Origin: Acidobacteriota bacterium | Lineage (GTDB): Bacteria; Acidobacteriota; Terriglobia; Versatilivoradales; Versatilivoraceae | Length of the DNA: 9,170 nucleotides | Direction: 5' to 3' | Assembly: GCA_026706225.1 (NCBI GenBank) | Contig: JAPOZE010000273.1 | Location: 1 to 9,170 of the forward strand | Shown here: piece by piece, positions 1 through 6,973 of the stretch | Layout of the letters: each line of letters starts with the position of its first letter | Position numbering within the stretch: position 1 is the stretch's first letter | Notes under the pieces: generated by a model | The model's input: the letters and a program-made list of their open reading frames with translations, nothing else | Told to the model about the DNA's origin: nothing | Databases searched by the model: none | Translations under genes and position numbers: made by a program

Positions 1-2
1 TG

Positions 3-41
3 CCGGCAAGATGACCTGCCCCGCTGCGAACTTTGCAAAAA
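3..41 (+). repeat. 39-base dispersed repeat, copy 1
   Basis: This sequence (starting CCGGCAAGATGACCTG and ending TTTGCAAAAA) recurs in the same orientation at 8722-8760 with a single mismatch (C31 versus T8750). At the right-hand copy it forms the right end of an inverted-repeat-bounded element, so this copy may be the end of a second element lying left of the window. Confidence 0.9.
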
Positions 42-59
42 GCTCAACTCATCAATCCG

Positions 60-110
60 TTCATTGGTGTTCATTCGTGTCTATTCGTGGTTCGTCGGTC
101 TCCTTCGTGG
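60..110 (+). repeat. Degenerate 10-base tandem units (TTCATTCGTG type)
   Basis: Three consecutive 10-base units read TTCATTGGTG, TTCATTCGTG and TCTATTCGTG (60-89). They are followed by a more diverged unit and TCCTTCGTGG (101-110). Intergenic sequences of this TTCGTG style occur in many environmental bacteria as I recall; no function is established here. Confidence 0.7.
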
Positions 111-165
111 ATAACTCTTTTCGCATTTGCACTCTTGGTCGATCCCCTTCGCCGATAACTCTTTT
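102..165 (+). repeat. 20-base direct repeat pair
   Basis: CCTTCGTGGATAACTCTTTT at 102-121 recurs at 146-165 with two mismatches (TG replaced by CC at the 7th and 8th positions), a period of 44 bases. It is probably a small local duplication. Confidence 0.75.
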
Positions 166-209
166 CCCCTTCGGTCAAGTCATCTAAACTATCGGACGTT
201 GACCGCAGG

Positions 210-250
210 GGGCAGCCCCACACTGCCCATGCCCGCCTTTCCGGCAGGGC
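210..250 (+). promoter_or_regulatory. Paired hairpins in the mrp leader
   Basis: GGGCAG (210-215) pairs with CTGCCC (223-228) across a 7-base loop. GCCCGCC (231-237) pairs with GGC-A-GGGC (243-250) with one bulged A, 3 bases before the GAAAGGG ribosome site. GGCAG at 243-247 could alternatively pair with CTGCC at 223-227, making the two structures exclusive. This may tune ribosome access or attenuate transcription of mrp; the regulatory role is inference. Confidence 0.4.
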
Positions 251-265
251 AATGAAAGGGATGAA

Positions 266-1354
266 ATGGCTTTATTCGAGAAAAACGCCGGCGTCAGTCC
301 GCAACAGGTGCTCCAAGCCCTCAAGACCATCCAGGACCCGGACCTGAAGGAAGACATCGTTGGGCTGAATTTCGTGAGGGATCTCAACATCAAGGGATCC
401 CGGGTTGCCTTCACCATCGAGTTGGCTAATCCTGCCTGCCCGGTCAAGGACAGGATCAAGGCCGAAGCCGAGCACCTGGTCGGATCGCTGAAGGGCGTCA
501 GCTCGGTCTCGGTGGAAATGAGTTTCAAGGTGACCCGCCGGCAGGGTTCCCAAAGCCGAACCCTGATACCGGGCGTCAGCAACACTATCGCGGTGGCCAG
601 CGGTAAAGGCGGTGTGGGAAAATCCACCGTCGCTGCCAACCTGGCTGCCGCGCTGATGGAATGCGGAGCCCGAGTGGGATTGATGGACGCCGATGTCTAC
701 GGCCCCAGCATCCCCACCCTGATGGGTTCCTCGAAGACACCCCAAGTGGTCGGGAACCGGATCGTCCCCCCGGTGGTTCACAGGGTCAAGATGATTTCCA
801 TGGGCTATTTCCTTCCCAAGAACGAGGCGGTCATCTGGAGAGGTCCCATGCTGCACAAGATGATCCACCAGTTTCTGGGAGAGGTGGAATGGGGGGATCT
901 GGACTACCTGGTGATCGACTTGCCGCCCGGAACCGGGGATGTCCAGCTCAGTCTGTGTCAGACCATCCCCCTGACGGGCGCCGTCATCGTCTCCACGCCT
1001 CAGGACCTTGCCCTCAGCGTGGCCTCCAAGGCCATCGCCATGTTCAAAAAGCTCAATACGCCCATCCTGGGAGTGGTGGAAAATATGAGCTACTACACCT
1101 GCGCCCACTGCGAGCGCCGGGACGACATCTTCGGTCACGGAGGCGCCAGCAAGGCCAGTCGCGAGATGGGTTTCCCCTTCCTGGGTGAGATCCCCCTGAG
1201 CAGCGAGATCCGGCTTGCCAGCGACAGCGGCGAGCCCACCGTACTGGGTCGCAGCTCCTGCCGTGAAGCCTTCCAAGCCGTGGCCAGCGGGGTAGCCGCA
1301 CAGGTCAGCATCGCCAATCACGCCGCCGTTCAGACTCCGACCATCGAGGTCTGA
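266..1354 (+). CDS. mrp: Mrp/NBP35-family Fe-S cluster carrier ATPase (ApbC-like)
   Basis: A 362-residue cytosolic P-loop ATPase of the Mrp/ApbC family, which binds and transfers Fe-S clusters to apoproteins. Residues about 10-90 form a MIP18/DUF59 domain with the conserved PACP cysteine (C58). The deviant Walker A GKGGVGKST lies at 113-121, DADVYGPS at 141-148 and DLPPGTGD at 218-225. The CAHC motif (C279, C282) is the expected cluster-binding CxxC at the dimer interface. Length is normal for Mrp with an N-terminal DUF59. The start at 266 follows a purine-rich GAAAGGG (254-260); the ATG at 261 is in another frame. The stop is 2 bases before the GTG of the DUF971 gene, so the two are almost certainly co-transcribed. 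Two hairpins precede the ribosome site. The family call is firm; the client proteins cannot be told from sequence. Confidence 0.97.
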   Translation: MALFEKNAGVSPQQVLQALKTIQDPDLKEDIVGLNFVRDLNIKGSRVAFTIELANPACPVKDRIKAEAEHLVGSLKGVSSVSVEMSFKVTRRQGSQSRTLIPGVSNTIAVASGKGGVGKSTVAANLAAALMECGARVGLMDADVYGPSIPTLMGSSKTPQVVGNRIVPPVVHRVKMISMGYFLPKNEAVIWRGPMLHKMIHQFLGEVEWGDLDYLVIDLPPGTGDVQLSLCQTIPLTGAVIVSTPQDLALSVASKAIAMFKKLNTPILGVVENMSYYTCAHCERRDDIFGHGGASKASREMGFPFLGEIPLSSEIRLASDSGEPTVLGRSSCREAFQAVASGVAAQVSIANHAAVQTPTIEV

Positions 1355-1356
1355 CA

Positions 1357-1680
1357 GTGGTTCCTGTTTCCATCAAGCTCTCGGCACCCGGCGGCGTGGC
1401 CGTCAGGTGGAGCGACGGGCATGCCGCCACCTACTCCTACGCCTACCTCCGCCGGCGATGCCCCTGCGCCATCTGCCGCGACACTCCCCCCGTGGTCAAG
1501 ACCGAGCCCGATCCCTTTCCGATCCTCGGCAAGGGGCCTATCGCTGCCACCGGAGCCACTCCCATCGGCCACTATGCCATCCAGTTCCAGTGGAATGACG
1601 GGCATGCCGACGGAATCTACTCCTATTCCTATTTGCGGGAGATTTGCCCCTGCGAAGAGTGTCGGGGCGGTAGGACCTGA
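1357..1680 (+). CDS. DUF971 (GBBH-like N-terminal) domain protein
   Basis: A 107-residue single-domain DUF971 protein. The domain is homologous to the N-terminal zinc-binding region of gamma-butyrobetaine hydroxylase and to the C-terminal domain of plant HCF101. It has two similar halves, W-S/N-DGHA near residues 18-23 and 79-84, each followed by Y-S-Y-x-YLR and a CPCxxCR motif (C35/C37/C40 and C97/C99/C102). The six cysteines suggest metal or Fe-S binding, which is inference. The GTG start at 1357 is the only sensible one, lying 2 bases after the mrp stop, which indicates translational coupling. The adjacency to mrp recreates the HCF101 domain order and suggests a role in Fe-S maturation. 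Family assignment is confident; biochemical function is not established. Confidence 0.9.
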   Translation: MVPVSIKLSAPGGVAVRWSDGHAATYSYAYLRRRCPCAICRDTPPVVKTEPDPFPILGKGPIAATGATPIGHYAIQFQWNDGHADGIYSYSYLREICPCEECRGGRT

Positions 1681-1693
1681 CCTGCACTTCCCC

Positions 1694-3136
1694 TCAGGCG
1701 AAAGCCTCTTCGATCACTTCGCCGCCGTTGATGGTGGCTCGCTCCGCCCTGCCGTTGTGCAGATAGGTCAGGTTGAGATGGTTCAGGCCCAGGGCATGCA
1801 GGATGGTGGCGTGAATGTCGTGGATATGACACGGTCGCTCAGCCGCCCGAAGCCCGATTTCGTCCGTGCTTCCTATCGCCTGGCCGCCCTTGATTCCGGC
1901 GCCGGCCATCCAGACGGTGAATCCCCAGGGGTTGTGATCTCGACCATTGCCCCTTTCGTTGAAAGGAGTCCGCCCGAACTCACCTCCCCATACCACCAGC
2001 GTTTCCTCGAGCAAGCCGCGGGCCTTCAGGTCAGCCATCAGTCCAGCAATGGGCTTGTCGGTGGACCGGGTCATCTTGGAGTGGTTGCCTTCCAGGTCTT
2101 CGTGGGCGTCCCAGCCTTGACCGCTGCCCGAGTAGCACTGAACGAATCTCACCCGTCTCTCCACCAATCGACGGGCCAGCAGGCAGTTGCGGCCAAAGGT
2201 GGCCGTCACTTCATCGTCCAGGCCGTAGAGCCTCCGGGTTGCCTCGGATTCCCGGCTCAATTCGAGGGCCTCGGGAGCTGCCGACTGCATCCGGTAGGCC
2301 AGCTCATAGGAATTCAAACGGGCCTCCAGTTCCGTATCCTCGGCCTTGTCGGCTGCATAAAACCTGTTGAGGGCCGCCAGGTAGTCCAGCTTGCTGCGCT
2401 GCTGTCCGTCCGTGATCCCCTCAGGAGTTTTCAGGTGGAAAATGGGTGCCCCTTCCCTGCGCAATAGAGTGCCTTGATAGGAAGCCGGCAGGAACCCGGA
2501 ACTCCAATTCTTGGGGCCGCCCACCACCTGTTTGACCTCCCTGAGGACGACGAAGGCCGGGAGGTTCCGGTTGGCGCTGCCCAGACCATAGGTGGTCCAG
2601 GCGCCCAACGAGGGCCGACCGGCCAGGATCGAACCCGTATTCATCTGGCAGAGCGCACCCACGTGGTTGATACCCTCCTGGTGGCAGGACCGGAATACCG
2701 CCATATCGTCGGCGTGCCGGGCCATCCGGGCATACCAATCGGACACCCAGAGTCCCCCTTCCCCGTACTGCTTCCAACTTCGCTTGGAGGGCATCAGGGT
2801 GTTGTTGGCCACACCCTTGTTGGCCGTGAAGGGACGCACAAAAGAGGCGGGCATCGGTTGTCCGGCCAGCCGGTCCAGCTCCGGCTTGGGATCGAACAGG
2901 TCGACGTGGCTCGGTCCTCCTTCCATGAAGAGCCAGATGACCGATCGAGCCTTGCCAGGGTGGTGAGGTTGCCTGGCAGACAATAAGCCCTTGCCTGCGT
3001 CTGCTGCCGCATGGGCAAAGAAGCCATCCTGGTCAAGAAGATAGATCAAGGCAAGGGAACCGAAACCGCTGCCCGCCCGGCACAGAAAGTCACGGCGGGA
3101 GGCCAAAGGCAGAATGTGACGTTCCTTTTCAGCCAC
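1694..3136 (-). CDS. DUF1501 family secreted protein, Tat signal
   Basis: A protein of about 480 residues in the DUF1501 family, related to the alkaline phosphatase/sulfatase fold and regularly paired with DUF1549/DUF1553 proteins in Planctomycetota, Verrucomicrobiota and Acidobacteriota. The N terminus carries a twin-arginine signal, SRRDFLCRAG at 13-22, followed by a hydrophobic stretch, so export in folded form by Tat is expected. Family motifs are LFMEGGPSHVDLFDPKP (69-85), GWDAH (341-345), WGGEFGRTPF (383-392), GRDHNPWG near 398-405 and HDIHATILHALGL near 440-452. I chose the GTG at 3136 because AGGA lies 8 bases upstream and the Tat motif then falls at residue 14. The longer reading to 3298 would overlap the upstream gene and add an atypical 54-residue extension. 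It is the second gene of its transcription unit, 116 bases after the DUF1549/1553 gene. The substrate is unknown. Confidence 0.9.
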   Translation of the reverse strand: MAEKERHILPLASRRDFLCRAGSGFGSLALIYLLDQDGFFAHAAADAGKGLLSARQPHHPGKARSVIWLFMEGGPSHVDLFDPKPELDRLAGQPMPASFVRPFTANKGVANNTLMPSKRSWKQYGEGGLWVSDWYARMARHADDMAVFRSCHQEGINHVGALCQMNTGSILAGRPSLGAWTTYGLGSANRNLPAFVVLREVKQVVGGPKNWSSGFLPASYQGTLLRREGAPIFHLKTPEGITDGQQRSKLDYLAALNRFYAADKAEDTELEARLNSYELAYRMQSAAPEALELSRESEATRRLYGLDDEVTATFGRNCLLARRLVERRVRFVQCYSGSGQGWDAHEDLEGNHSKMTRSTDKPIAGLMADLKARGLLEETLVVWGGEFGRTPFNERGNGRDHNPWGFTVWMAGAGIKGGQAIGSTDEIGLRAAERPCHIHDIHATILHALGLNHLNLTYLHNGRAERATINGGEVIEEAFA

Positions 3137-3208
3137 TTTTTTTATCCTGAAACAGGTCACCGGAACGATCTCGGTCCGGCCCCCGATTGTCTCTCTCCCG
3201 ACGTCCTC

Positions 3209-3225
3209 CCGACGCCGGCCGTCGG
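3209..3225 (-). other. Hairpin in the DUF1549/1553-DUF1501 spacer
   Basis: CCGACG (3209-3214) and CGTCGG (3220-3225) form a perfect 6-bp stem with a 5-base loop in the 116-base spacer between the two genes. Overlapping it, CTCCCGACG is repeated at 3195-3203 and 3206-3214. There is no following T-run, so it is not a standard terminator; it could mark processing or partial attenuation between the genes. Confidence 0.35.
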
Positions 3226-3252
3226 CCCAACCCGGGAGTGTGTTCGCTCCAG

Positions 3253-5538
3253 CTAGTTCCGATAGGCGAATTCGTTTGCATTGATGATCATGTGGCAAAA
3301 ATCGACCAGAGCCGCCGCCTCTACCGGATCGACGTTATAGGGACGCATCGAGGGCAGCACCAGCTTTTTCCCCTCTGCGGCACGCTCTGCGATGACCGCG
3401 CGATGGCGATGCAGGAAATCCAGGGCCGCATCCTTCTCTTCGCTCGTCGGGTGCCGTGAATAGGCCAGGCGATAAGCCCTGTCGATCTGGGCTTCGGGGT
3501 CAGGACCTGCCGAGAAAAGCAACCGGCCCGCGAAACCTCGAGCCCATTCGAGCACCACCTCGCTGTTCAGCAGGGTGAGTGCTTGCAGCGGGCTGGTCGT
3601 CGTGTCCCGGCGCGGACAACTTTCGTGAGTGTCCGGCAGGTCGAAGGTCTCGAACAACGGATAGCGGGTGTTGCGGCGTATGAATACATAGAGGCTGCGG
3701 CGATTGCGCTCCGCCGGATTCTGGGTCGTTTTCCAATTGGCTTTCATGCCCGGGGGAATCGGCGGAAAGACACTGGGGCCGCCCATTTCCGGATTCAACA
3801 ACCCGGAAACCGCCAGTGCCGCATCGCGGATGATTTCTCCTTCCAGGCGCTGCCGGGGGAAACGCCACAACAGTTTGTTCTCCGGGTCGATTCCCGCTGC
3901 AGCCTCACGATGGAGGGAAGCCTGTCGATAGGTATTGGAGTTGAGGATGAGCCGGTGCAGGTGCTTGACGCTCCAGTTGTTTCGGATGAACTCGGTGGCC
4001 AGCCAGTCCAGCAGCCGCGGGTGGCTGGGCATTCCGCCTGAAAGACCCAGATTGCTGGGCGTATCGACGATACCCCGGCCGAAGTGGTAGTGCCAGATCC
4101 GGTTCACCATGACGCGAGCCGTCAAGGGATTGTCCGGGTCGGCGATCCAGTTGGCCAGTGCCGTACGCCGGCCCGTGGACTCCATCCCTTCCGGCGCCAC
4201 GATTTTGGCCGGCCCGGGATCGAAGAGCGTGGGGAAACCGGGTTCCACTTCTTCCCCGGTTGCATCGTAAACGCCTCCCGAGAGGATGAACGTTGGGGGC
4301 GCCTCGCGGCCCGCGTCCGCAATGCCTATGCCGATCGGCAACTCACCCGGGTGCAACTCCGAAAACTTGTCGAGCCTCGACTTGAGCTCCTTCCACCGTT
4401 CCTTCTCGTCACCCTTCAGTTGGTTGACCACCGCCTGCGTCGGCGCATGATAGAGATAGGAGCCCGGGTCCAAGAAGGCCTGCACCTTGTAGTACATCAA
4501 CCACTGAAAGGGTGTCCGCTTCCCGGAAGGGCTCAGGATTGCCTCCTGGATTGCCTCCGGATATCTGGCGATCACCTTGTCGAGGATCTCCTTGCGCTTG
4601 GGTTCCTCGAGGGCCGCCATTTCCCGGCGGATCGGGGCCGTCGTTTCCTCCCAGGCGGAGAGCCGACGGCGATGCCGATCGGCAGCTTCCCGGGAGGCAA
4701 GCACGAGGTCGTCCCTGGCGCGGACATTGGCAAAAAAGGCCTGAAGCCGGTAGTAGTCCGCCTGCAGGAGTGGATCGAATTTGTGGTCGTGACAGCGCGC
4801 ACACTCATAGGTGAGTCCCAGGAAGACCCCGCCCACCACGGAGGTCATGTCATGGAGTATTTCCTGTCTCCTCTGCACCAGGTTGCGAGCGTTGTGTTCA
4901 TCGGGATAGAGACGGTTGAACGCCGTCGCCAAGCCGGCATCGGGATCGTTCGACCAGAGCTCGTCACCGGCGATCTGCTCGCGCACGAAGCGGTCATAGG
5001 GCTTGTCGCCGTTGAACGATCGAATCAGGTACTCCCGGTAGCGCCATGCATTGGGACGGGTTTGATCGGATTTGAATCCTTCGCTGTCGGCGTAGCGAGC
5101 CAGATCGAGCCAGTGGCGGGTCCACCGCTCCCCGTAGTGAGGAGAGTCCAGGAGCCGGTCGACCACCTTCCGAATCGCATTGGAGGATGGGTCCGCCACG
5201 AACGCATCGACCTCCTCAGGCATGGGAGGCAAGCCGATCAGATCGAAGTAGTAACGGCGGAGAAGGGTCACCCGGTCCGCCGGCGGGGACGGATCCAGGC
5301 CCTTGGCTTCCAGCTTGGCCAGCACGAAGGCGTCGATTGGAGTCCGAACCCATTCCGAGTGGCGAACTGCGGGCACTTCCGGAGGCTGAACTTTCTGAAA
5401 AGCCCAGTGTTTCCGCTGGTGCGGACTGAAGGGATCCCCCGGCAACTTGCCTGGCCAGGCGGCACTCGACGCCAGCGGCGAAAGGAGACACACCCATGCC
5501 GCCAAGGGCCGAAAAGAAAACTTTTTCTGCCGCTTCAC
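3253..5538 (-). CDS. DUF1549/DUF1553 (PSD1-type) secreted protein
   Basis: A protein of about 761 residues with the PSCyt2 (DUF1549) and PSD1 (DUF1553) domains. A Sec-type signal is visible: KRQKK, a hydrophobic core near 11-24, and small residues (SSAA) near 24-27. DUF1549 spans roughly 44-260: HWAFQ, TPIDAFVLAKL, RRYYFDLIGLPP, SPHYGERW, HWLDLARYADSEGF and CARCHDHKFDP, a single CxxCH at 246-250. DUF1553 starts near 456 (GRRTALANWI, NRIWHYHFGRG, LHRLILNSNTYRQ) and ends in NANEFAYRN. The PSCyt1 cytochrome-like domain that often precedes DUF1549 is absent. The GTG at 5538 is preferred: GAGG lies 8 bases upstream and the signal peptide then sits at the N terminus; the ATG reading from 5622 adds 28 residues that spoil it. 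The partner DUF1501 gene follows. The function is unestablished; extracytoplasmic polysaccharide processing is often suggested. Confidence 0.92.
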   Translation of the reverse strand: MKRQKKFSFRPLAAWVCLLSPLASSAAWPGKLPGDPFSPHQRKHWAFQKVQPPEVPAVRHSEWVRTPIDAFVLAKLEAKGLDPSPPADRVTLLRRYYFDLIGLPPMPEEVDAFVADPSSNAIRKVVDRLLDSPHYGERWTRHWLDLARYADSEGFKSDQTRPNAWRYREYLIRSFNGDKPYDRFVREQIAGDELWSNDPDAGLATAFNRLYPDEHNARNLVQRRQEILHDMTSVVGGVFLGLTYECARCHDHKFDPLLQADYYRLQAFFANVRARDDLVLASREAADRHRRRLSAWEETTAPIRREMAALEEPKRKEILDKVIARYPEAIQEAILSPSGKRTPFQWLMYYKVQAFLDPGSYLYHAPTQAVVNQLKGDEKERWKELKSRLDKFSELHPGELPIGIGIADAGREAPPTFILSGGVYDATGEEVEPGFPTLFDPGPAKIVAPEGMESTGRRTALANWIADPDNPLTARVMVNRIWHYHFGRGIVDTPSNLGLSGGMPSHPRLLDWLATEFIRNNWSVKHLHRLILNSNTYRQASLHREAAAGIDPENKLLWRFPRQRLEGEIIRDAALAVSGLLNPEMGGPSVFPPIPPGMKANWKTTQNPAERNRRSLYVFIRRNTRYPLFETFDLPDTHESCPRRDTTTSPLQALTLLNSEVVLEWARGFAGRLLFSAGPDPEAQIDRAYRLAYSRHPTSEEKDAALDFLHRHRAVIAERAAEGKKLVLPSMRPYNVDPVEAAALVDFCHMIINANEFAYRN

Positions 5539-5603
5539 CCGACCATCCTCACGCCGACCCGGGAGTCGAGGCCCTGTGATCCCTATATTCGATGAACGAT
5601 CAA

Positions 5604-5632
5604 AACCTACCATCGGCCCCACGTTGTGTCAA
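5604..5632 (-). promoter_or_regulatory. Candidate sigma70-type promoter for the DUF1549/1553 operon
   Basis: Read on the minus strand, a perfect TTGACA -35 box (5627-5632) is followed after 17 bases by TAGGTT (5604-5609), a weak -10 box matching three of six consensus bases. It lies about 65-95 bases upstream of the GTG at 5538. The -35 box is inside a 13-base inverted repeat, CGTTG-TGT-CAACG (5622-5634). TTGACGG also occurs further upstream at 5641-5647 and, overlapping the rlmD end, at 5663-5669; these could be operator half-sites. Confidence 0.45.
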
Positions 5633-5665
5633 CGGTACGTCCGTCAAGGATTTCCCCGTTGGCCG

Positions 5666-6967
5666 TCAATCCTCCATTCGTTTCAGCCTGGCGATGGTCT
5701 CCAGGTGATGGCTATGAGGAAACAGGTCCACGATCTCCAGGGATTCGATGGCGTAGCCCCTACCCAGAATGATGGCCAGGTCTCTGGCAAGTGTGGAGGG
5801 ATCGCAGGAGACATAGACGATCCTGGAAGCCTTGAGGTCGGCGACCCTGCCGACGGTGGTCTTGGGGATTCCGCTTCGGGGCGGGTCCAGCAGCACCAGG
5901 TCGACCCTCTCCAGGTCCCGGCGGCGGTCCCGCAGGAAGGTCTCGAGGTCTCTGTGAACAATGCGGCAGTTGCGGCGCCCGTTGGCACGGGCATTGGCTT
6001 CCATATCCAGGATGGCCGCGGCGTTCTGGTCCACCGCCCACACCTGCCCGAACGTCTTCGACAGCGGCAGGGTGAAGAACCCCACTCCGCAGAAGAGATC
6101 CAGGGCGCGAGATCCTGCCAGACCGTGCGTCGCCCGCCGGCTCAAGGACTCCAGCATGAAGTCGTTGACTTGAAAAAAGGATCCGCGGCTCACCCGGAAT
6201 GTCCATTCCCCCACGGTCTTGTGGACAAAGCCGGGCCCGGATACCCGAAGGGTGCGCTTCTGCGATCGGGACAGGTAGAGGCTCACCGGTCGACTTTCCC
6301 AGTCGAACCCACCGGCCAGCAGATCCCGCTTGAGGATGGAGAGATTTTCGGCGTCCGGTTTCAGCTTCAGGTCGATCAGGGCTTCCCCTCCATCGCCCTG
6401 GAAAATTTCAACCTCGCTCAGACAGCCCACCGTCATGGGCGAGCGCTCCAGGAAGGTCCGCAGATCGGGAAGGATCGCCCACAGCCTGTCCAGGCTGATC
6501 CGGCACCGGTCGACTTCCACCACCCGGTGGGAAGCCCGTTCGAAAAACCCCCAGGACACTTTCCCGTTTCGCGCCAACACCTTCAGTTGCAAGCGATTCC
6601 GGTAGGCCGAATCGGGAGAAGGATTGCGCGCGATTCCGCTTTGGGCACCGCCAATGCGACCGACCCGCCGCAGTGCGTCGGTCAGAATCTCCGCCTTGCC
6701 CTCGAGCTGCCTGCGGAGATTCATCTGCTGGAAATCGCATCCCCCGCACCGGCCAAAGTAGGGGCAAGGCGGCGTCTGCCGATCGGGGGAGGCTTCAACC
6801 AGTTCGCTGTCCAGGACCTCGAGATAGCTGCCACGGTCGGCTGCCTGCTTGACCAGGACACGATCGCCGGGGACTACCAGCGGCAGAAAGACCGCCTTCT
6901 TTTCCAGGAAGGCAATCCCCCTGCCACCCGGGATCATGCGTTCGACCGTGACCTGAAAGGTCTTCAT
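5666..6967 (-). CDS. rlmD: RlmD/TrmA-family 23S rRNA (uracil-5-)-methyltransferase
   Basis: A 433-residue SAM-dependent RNA m5U methyltransferase. An N-terminal TRAM RNA-binding domain covers about 1-60. The 4Fe-4S ligands of the RlmD type are present: C68, C74 and C77 (CPYFGRCGGC) plus C155 (VDRCRI). The catalytic core shows FFQVN (264-268), SAM-binding DLFCGVGFF (290-298), DPPRSG (361-366), the nucleophile C388 in VSCDPSTLARD, and FPHSHHLE with the likely general base E423. Length fits the family. TrmA lacks the cluster, so an rRNA target (RlmC or RlmD) is favoured over tRNA; the exact uridine cannot be assigned and in some phyla such enzymes are dual-specific. It starts 6 bases after the stop of the 239-aa gene without a clear ribosome site, implying translational coupling. 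Mrp encoded nearby may help supply its cluster (inference). Confidence 0.93.
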   Translation of the reverse strand: MKTFQVTVERMIPGGRGIAFLEKKAVFLPLVVPGDRVLVKQAADRGSYLEVLDSELVEASPDRQTPPCPYFGRCGGCDFQQMNLRRQLEGKAEILTDALRRVGRIGGAQSGIARNPSPDSAYRNRLQLKVLARNGKVSWGFFERASHRVVEVDRCRISLDRLWAILPDLRTFLERSPMTVGCLSEVEIFQGDGGEALIDLKLKPDAENLSILKRDLLAGGFDWESRPVSLYLSRSQKRTLRVSGPGFVHKTVGEWTFRVSRGSFFQVNDFMLESLSRRATHGLAGSRALDLFCGVGFFTLPLSKTFGQVWAVDQNAAAILDMEANARANGRRNCRIVHRDLETFLRDRRRDLERVDLVLLDPPRSGIPKTTVGRVADLKASRIVYVSCDPSTLARDLAIILGRGYAIESLEIVDLFPHSHHLETIARLKRMED

Positions 6968-6973
6968 GGCCGT

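Larger units (their letters stand above)
1..265. other. Intergenic region upstream of mrp
   Basis: No credible gene. It holds in order: the right-hand part of a dispersed 39-base repeat (3-41), a short array of degenerate 10-base units (60-110), two copies of a 20-base sequence (102-121 and 146-165), and two hairpins (210-228 and 231-250) just before the mrp ribosome site. TAAACT at 185-190 could be a -10 element but has no good -35 partner 17 bases upstream, so I do not call an mrp promoter. Confidence 0.7.

Noticed and set aside
272..1321. A 349-codon open frame on the minus strand opposite mrp.
   Set aside because: The mrp product has all Mrp motifs; the opposite product is His/Gly/Asp-rich with no recognisable domain.
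1676..1698. CCTGA/TCAGG inverted repeat at the convergent gene ends as a bidirectional terminator.
   Set aside because: Only 5 bp with a 13-base loop and no T-run; too weak to call.
1421..2467. A 348-codon plus-strand frame spanning DUF971 and the end of the DUF1501 gene.
   Set aside because: It overlaps two well-supported genes and crosses the convergent junction; its product is proline-rich at the start and resembles no known family.
3137..3298. N-terminal extension of the DUF1501 gene to an ATG at 3298.
   Set aside because: It would overlap the upstream gene, bury the Tat signal 54 residues further in and ignore the AGGA placed 8 bases before the GTG at 3136.
4084..5595. A 503-codon open frame on the plus strand.
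   Set aside because: It is antisense to the DUF1549/DUF1553 gene, with low-complexity composition and no family motifs.
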